Shown: positions 1 to 11,800 of the stretch, piece after piece
Numbering within the stretch: position 1 is the first letter of the stretch
Layout of the letters: each line of letters opens with the position of its first letter
NCBI GenBank assembly: GCA_964247055.1
Contig: OZ176053.1
Location: 8,432,001-8,496,000, forward strand
Source of the DNA: Paragordius varius
Lineage: Eukaryota; Nematomorpha
DNA: 64,000 nt
Direction of reading: 5' to 3'
Made by a program: the position numbers and the translations under genes
Notes under the pieces: model-generated
Told to the model about the DNA's origin: nothing
Database searches by the model: none
The model's input: only the letters and a program-made list of their open reading frames with translations

Positions 1-840
1 CACAAATCTATATAATAAAAATGCGATTTTTATAAATTACTAGTTATTAATATAAAAAACTTGTTTACATATAGGTAGATGTTTAATTTAACTAAATAAG
101 TTTATGTAGAAGAATATTTTCGTTAACAAAGGATCATAGACATTTTATATTTTTACAATATATTTTTAAGTATTATAATAATTTTTGGATTGAATGTAAA
201 TAAGCTAAATTATTCTCCCTTTTTATACATTATTCTATGACAGGACTTATTTTATGCTAATAGTTCCTTTCCAATTTTATATAAAGGTCAAATAGCTCCT
301 AAAATTTAATAAGAAATTACAACCGTTTTACGAAAACATGGTTTCAAACAGCTCTTAAATTAATTTTTCATTCTGTATTTTTTTATATATTGTATTTTAT
401 TTATATAAAAATTATAAGTTTTTGCTGCCCTATTATATTTTATTGTTACATATTTTAAAAATAATTATATAAAAAATTTAAAGGGTAAAATTTTTTTTTC
501 GAACCACAACCATAAAAATATGATTAGGAAAAATCGGAACCGGTGCCAATCCAATTAATTATATGCATTAACTAAATTTATAAGCAATTTTGCCAACACT
601 ATTTTATGTTTAAAAAGTTTTTTGAATGACAGACCTAATAGGCTGTTAAGTGTATATTTACCGCGAAATTAGAAATTTTTGATTTTTAATTTACAAATTC
701 ATTTTCTCGAAAAGTAAAATAGTTAATTATATTGTTTTATTGCATTATATAACATTAGTAAATACAAAATAATAAACTATAAATGATTCAAGGGCAAAAA
801 AGATGGACAATAAAAACATAATAACAATTTTTGGAAAATA
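1..840. other. AT-rich DNA without recognised gene
   Basis: I see no open frame with family resemblance, no RNA gene and no clear repeat unit on either strand. It lies downstream of FNTA, which is on the minus strand, so part of it may be transcribed 3' flank. Confidence 0.5.
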
Positions 841-1213
841 AATGACTAGAATATCACTTATTCAGAGGTAAAACTTAAAGGTAAAAATTTAGCCAACATG
901 ATATGTGTGCATAAGCTAAATATAAAAATAATGCAAAATAAACCACTTTTTATGTTTATATCTATGTTAAATGTGATTCAAAATGACTTTATTTTAGGCT
1001 TAAAATCAAATAAACACGATATTTTGCAAAAATATGAAATAATATCTTCCAAGTAGTTTAATATGGAAAATTTTATTTAGATATTCTGGCTTATTTATAT
1101 ATTTTTTATTAGAATAGAAGTATAAATTTAAATTGGGACTGTTTCTTTCATAAGTTTTTTAAAAATATTAACTTAAATTTAGTCTGGGGTACCAATGAAT
1201 CGAAGTGTTCCGT
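841..1213. mobile_element. Diverged MITE copy, same family as 38870-39431
   Basis: The segment runs collinear, with many substitutions, with the MITE just upstream of PPIL4. Shared landmarks are the stretch around 880-930, the run around 1005-1035, and the terminal GTCTGGGGTA...GAATCGAAGTGTT. The small palindrome present in the terminal repeat of the other copy is missing here, and the left terminal repeat is not recognisable. Its right end overlaps the last codons and stop of FNTA. Non-autonomous; no transposase is seen and the superfamily is unknown. Confidence 0.6.
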
Positions 1214-2783
1214 AATAAATTACCTGGCAAATAGTGGTCAGTGTTTGGTTCTTTGATTCTCCATCATTTGCCAACAATTTTTCATAGGCAAATATCAAGA
1301 AATCATTCAAATATATCGAATTATTCGAGGAAAAAGTGTTGTTAACCCAGTCAATCAGTCCTTGGATTACACCAGTAAGATCATCCAAATTCGTTATTTC
1401 ATTACATAAACTTTGCAAAATACGATATTATCAATAAATATGGTTATAAAATAAACAAATTCAAAGAATAAATATTAGTGAAAAGTAATAATATCAATTT
1501 ATAAATAATTTTTTTCCCATTCTTAAAACTAATTAAAAGAGTTAAATAAACTATTTCATAAAGTTTTTATGTAAGAATAAACACCAACAAACTTTACAAT
1601 TCAAAATGCACCCGAATAATATTTTAATTTAAAATTACTCAATGATAGCCCAACAAAGATATGGGTAAAGATTATTCATAAAAACAAGGATGATTTCGAT
1701 CGGACAAAAAATACTAATTGTGTAACCACTTATACCAATGCATTCATTGGCGTTAAGCAATCATATAAATGCATAAATACCAAACAAAATAGATGATATT
1801 TGGATTAAAATTTTAAAATCAAAGTTAACATTTTTACCGTTAAATCGTTTTTACTATTAATATATCGCGTAATGCTCAGATGTTTAAATAATTTTGACTG
1901 TTTGAAATCGGTGACGATCACGATTAAATGCATATGTAACTTTAAAACCCATAAGAAACACAAATTTGTAAAAAAGTCAAATAATTAGCTTATATTATTT
2001 AAAATATACCCACGTAGATAATTCCAAGAACTTTCATTATCAATAATTTTTTGTATACTATTTTGTGTAAATCTTTATTAATATAAAAATTAGTAAATTA
2101 CTTGATTTCATTAATTATTGTATCTAAAGAAAAGCCCTTCATTTCCTTAATAGAATAAAATCGGTGATTCCAAGCAGAATTATTTTTCATATCTTTTTGT
2201 ATCATTTTGCAAGTGAAAGACTCCTCTTGATCCCACATATTATAGGTTTTATTTAACCAAAATCAAATAAACAATATTATTGAAGAAATTACCTATATTG
2301 CCATGCATGGTAATTTTTACTATCATCAGCAAGTATTTTGTCCAAAAAATCATATTCATTATCAATAAAATTTAATTTCTTGATTACAATTGTTCGATGA
2401 TGCCTACACTAATATATTTTTGAATACCATAATTGGTAATTTTTGGTGTGAGATTGTAATAAGGCGTTTGTGAATTCCAATTCTTCCATCCAATCGCCAG
2501 GTAACTGATCTAAAACATATCTCCTATAATTCCAAACGGTATAATTTGCTGGATTTAGTAAAATGCAATCTTTGGTTAAGCTTAAGGCTCTTGAGCTAAC
2601 TTCATTAGTTTTTAACAAAGCCCTGAGGTATCCATAAGATTCTTTGACTAAAATAAACCAGAAAATCGTACATTCTTTTGAAAAATTTATGGTTAGAACG
2701 TCAAAATTCCTATCATTTTGTGGAATAGGTTTAACATCTTTCCAATCCTCTTTTTTGTATCTATCAGCAATGTGATTACTCAT
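1179..2783 (-). CDS. FNTA: Protein farnesyltransferase/geranylgeranyltransferase I alpha subunit
   Basis: This is the alpha subunit shared by the two CaaX prenyltransferases, which attach farnesyl or geranylgeranyl groups to Ras/Rho-type proteins in the cytosol. It carries the alpha-alpha-hairpin PPTA repeats: NPANYTVWNYRR, HTKNYQLWHHR, DDSKNYHAWQYR, MKNNSAWNHRF and DNESSWNYLRG, in that order. Exons on the minus strand are 2783-2672, 2647-2428, 2403-2293, 2263-2102, 2057-2010 and 1410-1179. Introns are 24, 24, 29, 44 and 599 nt. All joins keep one frame and give about 294 aa; human FNTA is 379 aa and mainly has a longer N-terminus. The 29-nt third intron has no AG acceptor: the join demanded by homology ends in TG. 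The final codons and stop lie in a MITE end. The start codon is 53 bp from that of REV3L on the other strand, so the promoter is probably shared. Confidence 0.9.
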
Positions 2784-2836
2784 ATGATTAAATGAATGGA
2801 CATATTGAGCGGTGATCTTAAAACTTCAAAAACGGG
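2784..2836. promoter_or_regulatory. 53-bp bidirectional promoter/5'UTR space between FNTA and REV3L
   Basis: The start codons of two divergent genes are separated by only 53 bp. Both 5' leaders and any core promoter must lie here or overlap the coding regions. No motif is clear enough to name. Confidence 0.6.
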
Positions 2837-5800
2837 ATGAAAAAGATAAGGGTCGTTGATTGTGATTATTTGATGGCAAAAATAGACAGGACTTCACCAT
2901 TTTACACCCAAAAAACTTTGAATAAAAGTGTTCCTGTGATACGAATATTTGGAAATGATACAAATACTGGTAATACATGTTTTAATTATGTTAGGGATGA
3001 ATATATGTACTCACATATATGGATATTATCCATATGTCACAATTAAATTAACCTTTGAAGAGAATATAATTAGTGATGTTTTAAAATCTTTGGAAAATTT
3101 ATTGAATTCCAAGTATAAAACAGCCCGAATCCATGATTATGCTATAGTAAAAGCCAAGTATTTCACTTAATTATTATGTAGATCTATATATGGTTATCAT
3201 AATTTAGAGGAATGTTTTCTAGAAATTAAGCATTATAATCCTATGGATTGCAAAAAAATTTCAGATATTTTAGTTAAAGGGGAATTGGGTTTTGCCATTC
3301 AACCCTATAATATTCACATTCCTTATTTATTAAAGGTACGTAAGATAATATATTTCAAGTTTTTTATTGACTACAATATTTTTGGAATGAACTGCCTCAT
3401 AGTGGACGAAACAAAAATATCGAGCATTTCAGAGTAATTTCTTTATACTGTTACCTTAAATATTATTTATTTATGCAGAATTCTAAAACAAGGGCGCCAA
3501 TATTACGTTATAGTTATCTATCATTTATGTAAATGACCAATCATATAATTAGAAATTTAATTTGGTATTCTTAAATAATTTTAAATAAAAACGATATTAA
3601 TTTATTATATTGCGGTTTAATTTATATTTTTAATCTATTTACTCAATCAATCTTATCACAGTTTTTTTGCTATTTTGATTCATAAATTAAAAAGATTTCC
3701 TTAAACTAATTTTTTTATACCACTGTTTGTCTCACAACATAAAACCACCATTTATATATTTTACATTTTTTGGCAAAATTTTAAGAGATAATACAGAATT
3801 ATTTGCATGGGAAAACGCCATTATAAATCCAACCATGATTTCCCTAAAATACATGGGACTCAAAGATATTGAAAAGGATTGCCAATTACTTGAACGTCAA
3901 TTTCATATTGCACCCAAAGTTAGCGCTCAAAATACTGAAAGTATCATCAAATTATATTTTTTTACCTAATATGATTTGAAAATTGTGATATTATAAAATT
4001 TGGATTATCTAGGAAATATAAAAACACTACCGTCCGAAGAAACTTGGAAGCAAAAGCTAGATGGAATATTCGCTCCACATTCTAATGGTATGTAAAATAA
4101 AATATTTATTTTGCTTTATTTTATAGGTGGATATTTTTAAATTTGTACTATTTTTTGGAAATATGTTGGAATGAACGTGTATTTTCGTTTATTGCGACTA
4201 AACTTTCTTTAACATAAAGTAAAAGAATATCTCATAAAAAAGGAACATATTTATAATATTAAAAAAATCATTAATGCTATTATTTTTCAGATAAAACTCC
4301 TGACTCATTGCGTCACACCAAATCATATACGTCTAATGTGAGTACTTCAAGTCTGCATGTATCAGAACCCGTAGACGATTCTGAAAGTCAAATTGACCAA
4401 TACATTAAAACGCTGTATGATGAGGATATAGATTTAGAAGCTTCAATATACGGTTCCCATAATATGGATGATATATTGGAACATTATGTTACGACATCTA
4501 CTAATGATGAAGAGTTCTCGTTTAATACGTCTTTGAATGCTGATCTGCTCACCACCTCATACCGTGCAAATATTGTGCCATTAAATAATAAACCGGAAAA
4601 ATATGAATTACTCCAACTTGATGGGCAAATTGGTAAACTTTAGCTAGGGAGTTAAATAAGGTGGCTTGAAGAATTAATTTTTTAAATCAATCAAATGAGA
4701 ATTTCCTAAGTAGGTATTAAGATTAACGGTTTCGGTTTGTTTTTTTAATAAAAGCCTTATTTCTTTTACTCAAGCTTTGGGGAGAACAATATAAACAATC
4801 TAAAGAAATCTAATTATTTTTCCTCGTTTTTAATACATTTTTATACATATTTTTTATGCCTTTAAATGGTTAAATATATTATAGATGGATTTACAAAAAG
4901 AAAAGCACGAAAAGTGAAATCGCATGCAAATTTAGTAACGTATTATCCATCCCTTAAACTCAACCCTCAATCTAGTCAAGATATAAAAAATCAGGTATCT
5001 TTATTTTTTATTGCTTTTTTAATGTTGTAATTTTGGATCAACTAAATTTTTACTTGATAATTTTCGTTTGATTTAATTTGATCAAACATGTTAATGAAAA
5101 TAATGAATTTAGTTTAATCCTCTCACATTGATTCTATCACTTTTTGACAATTAATATCTTGTGATACTTCTAATTATTTTTTTAGGTCACATTTTTAATT
5201 TGATAAATCATCATTATAATTGCTAAATTTTACCCAATAAATGTATAACTTATTTTATAGATTTAAATATATATCTTTATTGTTTCCAAGATAACCACAT
5301 CATCACCCAAAGATAATAAAATAAATTCGATGAAATCGATCAAAAAATTATCATCAAAACATGCATCAATAAATGCCATTATCCCTTCCCCCATTTTTTC
5401 GAGCAATCAACCGGACTCACATTTACTTGAAACAAACTTGGCATTTATCGATAAAATTGATACATCTTTAAGTCAATTAAGTCAAAATTTGTCACCAGAT
5501 AATACCAACACGACTAAACCAGAATTAACTATTACCCGACGAGTCCTTAGGTCTTCAACCCAAAAATCGATTGGTGATATGTTACCAATAGTTAAAAAAC
5601 AAAAACATATAATGATGATGGATAAAAAGAGTCCTATTGTTAAAAATGTCAGTGCTGTCAAATGTTTTGATAATTCAAAAATTACATGTAAACAAATAAA
5701 ATCTAAATCTCAGAAAGAAGTTACAAAGTTTGAAGAAAGGAATAGTGATATAAGTATAAATACATTGAAAAAATCAAAATCAGACTCTCAAGATAAAGAT

Positions 5801-8800
5801 TTAAATACTGACACGCAAAAACAAAATGTTAGAAATACCACTAATTTTCAATCAAAGAACACAACCAACGATTATTTAAAAGACATTGTAAAATTTGTTT
5901 ATACAGATAGTGATAAACGAGGATTATTAAATATTAGGTACGATATTTTAGCTATTTAATTATTTATTTAATTAATAATTTATTTTTGTATAATTTATTT
6001 TAGACCACTGTACTTAGATAATGCTAAACCACAATATATATCGGTAATTTATATTATTACTTTTGCATTTTAAAGCATCATTGAATTTATTTTTATATAT
6101 TTCATATCACTGTTTTGAACATCAATATTTATAATTATAATTTAGAATGCAGAATATACTGATATATGCGGTGAAAAAATAACTCCTTATCAATCAAAAC
6201 AGCTCAATGCAGTAAATATAATTTTATACTTTTCGAAATTTTGGATGAAATATTTTATATTTTTTTTTAATTTAATTTTTGGCATCAATTAATTTTTTTA
6301 TATTTTTAATAGCCAAACTTTGTACATGATTTAAGTTTAACCAATCTTCAAGTCTGTTCTATGTTACAAGATACACCCCAACAGTTAAACAACATTGAAT
6401 TACAAAAAGTACTATAATTATACCATTTACAGTTCAAATTCACCCTTAAACAATTCAAATTCACCCTTGAACAATTCAAATTCACCCTCGAACAATTCAA
6501 ATTCACCCTAAAAATAAATTATGTGTTTTCGAACTAATATAACTCATTATTAATATAAAATATACCTTTATGCCATAATTAATTATTTTTTTCAGTATTA
6601 TTTTAATTTAAAACAAAATTTTATTTTTTAAAAATATATTAAAATATAGGTAATTTTTAATCTTAAAAAACATGTTATTTATTTGAGGGTGAATTTGAAT
6701 TGTTCAAGGGTGAATTTGAATTGTTCGAGGGTGAATTTGAATTGTTTAAGGGTGAATTTGAACTGTAAATGGTATATTTTTATATATTATTGTTTGATAC
6801 AGAATTTAAACTTCTTATTGAATTTGGAGTAAAAAATAACGTTTATTCGATATATAATAATTACATATCTGGCATACCATATATATATATTATTATATAA
6901 ATTTTTGCTGCTCTCTAGTCAACAAATGTAAGTATATTGCTAAACAATTTTTTAATTTGTCATTTGTTACGTTGTAAATTTAATTTTTGTGTTTAGCCCC
7001 AAAATTTGAAAGTTATGGTCTGTGAAATATTAGTTAAAACACGGGGTGACCTCTTACCAAATCCTGAGTGTGATCCCATACTCATGATTGTTTTTAGTTT
7101 TTATCATCAAACTACCACGGCAAGCGCTACCAATAGCAGTATTATAGTTTTCTTTTTTTTAATTTTACTTTACATATGTTTTTTTTTGCAAAAAAGTGGT
7201 TCTTCGTTAAATAATCCACTTCCATGAATTTGTTACAGAAAAAATCCGATTATATAGGTCTTTGATCCTATGGTTTTAGTTTTGGTTTAAAATTCAAAAA
7301 AAGGAACGAAAGACTAATAAATTTTTTTTTATAGTTGTGTTCTTAAAACGTGTTTTAGAATTTTTTTCTGTTTGGTTCCTCGGTTTCAATAAATAATGGT
7401 TAAGGGTCCACAAAAACCGGTTTTGATCCCTTTGAAATTAGGATTTTGTTTTTTTTGCAATGAAAAACTTCATCCAGGGAAATGTATGTATAATAGTGTG
7501 TATCTAGATAAGTTGCGGGATATTACTCTAGTTTACAGTAATTAAGATATGTTAAAAGTCAATTTCTTATATTATCAAATTTTATGTTTTATATTTGTTA
7601 TTTGCGTTGATAAATTGTTTTTATTTTAATAGTGTTTAAAATACCTACTCTCACCTTTTTCTCCTACATTCAGTTTTTTTATTTTTTATTCTAAAAATGT
7701 TAAATTTACTCTTTTATGTTTTCCTAATAAATTTTTTCCCTATTTGTTCTTGTCCCTAAAAAGGTCAAAACTCATCCGAACGTGTCGAAAAAGGCAATGT
7801 TAATGTCAATGATAACATTTTGAGGCGACAATCCATTTCGTCACAAGAATCAACGCAGCAGCCCCATGATATGTCTCTCTGGGCTTCGTCTTTTAACTCA
7901 GGTAATGAGAGTCCGAATATGGAAAATGATGATACTTTACAAGATTGGGAAATTAACACTGCAGATGACATAAATTTTAATTACAATAAAAACTTGAATG
8001 AGCCAAATATTAATAATGACACACTTAGACTTAACGAAGAACAATGTAATATCAACAATACTGTTTGGAGGATAGATGAAAAAAGTCAAGAGTTAAATCT
8101 TCACAATGGTGTTTTTTGGGTAAAACCTTTATCACACACAGAACATATGGTAAATAATAATAGTTTCAGCAACCATGTTAATAATTTACTTGGGCCAAAT
8201 TTAACGCTCCTTGATTGTGACACTTCTTTTGTACGTGAATGTCGCGATGAAGAACACCTACTTACCACGTTTTATGAATTATTTAATGGTAAAGACATGG
8301 ACCCCGATATACTAGTGGGTTATGAAAATGAACGCTCATCTTGGACATATGTAGCATATCGGGCAAAAGTTTTAGGTTTAATCCCTAAACGTGCCTCTAT
8401 TAATGACTTCCTTTCTCGGCGTTATACATTGCCTGGCAACAAGAAAGATTCTTTGCTACTTACCAAGGATAAAAAACAAATGGTTGATGAACAAAACAGG
8501 GCGAAAAATGGCTTAAATGAAAATGAGCTGGAGGGTATGTTAGAACCCCAATATTCAGATTGGGCAGAATTTTCAAGCATAGCATATTCTGGGAAACCGG
8601 CAGGCCGCATAGTCCTTAATATGTGGAGATTGCTTCGGAAACATTTTGCACTGCATTCATACACATTCGAATCTTTAGCCTCTCAATTGTTGGGCGTAAG
8701 GACAGCTAAATATTCGAACAGGTAAAAATAATATATTTTAAATCAGATGTATTTAATGCAGTTTTAAATCTTTAAAATAGTATAATCTTTTTTAAATTTG

Positions 8801-11800
8801 GTTTGAAATTTTATAAATTTCATTAAGATATCATTTATTGATTTAATGCTCGGTGAATGATTGAGGCTGGAATTAGCTATGTGAATGAGCCATTAGAATA
8901 AGCCGGCGCAAAATTAGCTTTAAAAAACCATATTTTCCTCCTATAATTTAATTAACAAGGTTCTAGAAAGTTTGTGCTACAAAATGGTGGTATTTCTTAA
9001 TTTCTGGCCATAAAACATTTAATCTATTTTAATCATATTCATGTATATGTTTCTAATTAAACAACATGGTATAATTAAACATTGTAGAACATTAAATGAT
9101 TGGTTAACCAATGGAGACAAACACCAATCATCATCAAATTGTGATGTTATTCAAGATTCATTACCTTGCTGTTGTTATTCGCTCGATTCATGGCGTGTCC
9201 TAAGATACTTACTTATTCGAACTGTTGGAGTCCAATGCATGATTGATACCTTGGATATTTTGGATCAAACTGGAGAATTTGCTCGACTGTACGGTATTGA
9301 ATTTCATAATGTTCTACACCGTGGGAGTCAATACAAAGTTGAAAGTATCATGTTACGTATGGCCAAATCACAAGGCTATATTGCCCCGTCTCCTACTCCA
9401 CTCCAAAGAGCTGAGTAAGTCTAACAGCTCTTAAATATATTGATTTTTTGGTAGCTGGTTGGGTATTGCAAAAAATGAATTATATATTGTATCGGTTATT
9501 TTTTATGTTAATAATAATTTCAATAGGAATTGTCTAAATTTAGCAATATCTTATTGTTTAAATTGAATTTTTGTTTACTACGAAAAAACTCTGTCAAACG
9601 CAAGATATAAAATATTAAATAAATAAAAGAATCGGGTGTAATATTATTCTCATTTTTTGACAAATACAGCTAGTCATTCATTAATAACTGTCAAAATATA
9701 TTTTTTATTACATTTCTTATTTTTGCGGTGTCAAAAATTTTTTCTATGCGCACTAACTTTTTGTTATTTAATCAACCTAAAAATACACTTACTTTTTTGT
9801 CTAAATTGTATACATATATATATATTTATTTTCATGATAGAATGACCATGTCTCAAATGATACCAATGGTTCTGGAACCCGAATCGGGGTTTTATGCTGA
9901 CCCTGTGGCTGTTTTAGATTTCCAATCACTTTATCCTTCAATCATTATAGCTTACAATTTGTGTTATAGTACCTGTTTGGGTTACATTGATAATTGGAAT
10001 TTGTCCAAATCTACTTTAAACGCTAAACATAGCACCCATAATAATGCACATTCATCTGAAAATAACATTTATGGGACAAAAACATTCAAATTCGGGTGTA
10101 CTGAATTAACGTTAGATTTGGATCACATAAATGTATGTTAAATTAATTGTAAACTCTTATATAATGATTGAGCATCTACAAATTCGTTAATATTACTTAG
10201 TAATCTTAAAAACATTGAATGATATTATAATATTAACCTTTAATCTTTTTATACTATCTAATTTTCTATTTTTTAGGCTAAATATTTTTGATATAAACAT
10301 GATTTAAAATATTTTATATGCACATACCTAGAGCATAAGAAATGATATTGAAATTTCACCGGTAAATGTTGGCTTTGTCAATAAGCATATACGTGAAGGG
10401 ATACTCCCAGCTATGTTGGAACAGATTCTTATGACACGTATTAGGGTAAAACATATCCTAAAACAGCTAAAAGTTCACCCAAATGCATCTGAACTTAGAG
10501 GTTTTTCTTTTTCCTGCTTAATTTAACATTTGTCCAATCATCTAATATTTTTTAAATTTTCTTAGGTATTATTAAACTATTGAATACACGTCAAATGGCA
10601 CTTAAAATGATAGCAAATGTTACGTTTGGTTACACCTCGGCATACTTTAGTGGTAGGATGCCGTGTGTAGAAATTGCTGATTCCATTTTAAGCAAAGTGA
10701 AGAGCTTTTATTTTTGAATTACCAATGTTTTATTAATAATATTCCCAAAATGATTTAACATTTATACACATATATCCGCATGCATATATAATGAAAACAA
10801 TATTTGGCAAAGTCTTTTAAATTGAAAATTAAATTTAATAATTAATTTAAGTATAAAATTTATCGCATGTACCCCGATTAATTTATCAGATTTTATTGAC
10901 TTTTTTTTACCATTTTAGGCAAGAGAAATTTTACAGACAGCCATAGATTACATCAATAGGGATGTAGATCGTAATGGACGAGTCATATACGGTGATACTG
11001 ATAGCATTTTTGTCCTTTTGAAAAAGCGGTCTCGTGCCCAAGCCTTTGCGATTGGTGAACGATTAGCCAAAGAAATTAGTGCGCTCTACAGGGCACCTAT
11101 TGAGTTAAAGTTTGAAAAGGTTTGATTTTTAGTTCCATTTTTTGCATCTAAAATTAGAAAGCAGGAAATGTTTGATGAATATTATTTAGTTTTCTTTGAT
11201 TGCATAAAATTAAATAAAATTTAAATATTTCGGAAGTTATATTTAAAAGCCGCCGATATATAATATTTTTATGTATTTTATTTAATTTTATACAACGAAG
11301 AATAATAAAATTTATAAATTTCTATATCATGTTATCTTTATTATTATAATAGTGTTAGTTCTTAGACCAGTTATAAAAAGGGCATTAAAATATTGGGACA
11401 TTTTATATATGTTTTTTTGTTTTCAAAGTTATATTATAATACCAATATTATACTTTTGTTAGACACTTGCTTCCAAATAAATTGGTTGGCTTTATGTTTT
11501 TGATTGCTTTTACATATATAAAAGGTCCCTTAAGTTATATAGCCTCTACGTTTTAGCGTTTTACTAATAATTGTTGTTTTATGCAACTATCTCCGTATAT
11601 GAAATGTTTTTCTGAAAATGGGGGATTTAAAAATGCATCTTTTTTTTAATTTATGTATTTTTACATATTTAGAGCTTCTATTTTAACATTGAGGGTACAT
11701 AAATTTTAGGAAATTATATATATAATATTAAAACTTGTCATTATTAATTTACTTTATTGTAATAATTATTACCTTTTAGATTTATCAACCATGTGTTCTG

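Noticed and set aside
6419-6776. CRISPR-like regular repeat pattern
   Set aside because: The units are contiguous without spacers, occur in inverted arms, and sit in an animal intron; it is a foldback MITE.
7140-7764. Candidate small REV3L exons (for example around 7430-7500)
   Set aside because: Some short open stretches exist, but none could be joined with confident splice sites, phase and homology, so none is claimed.
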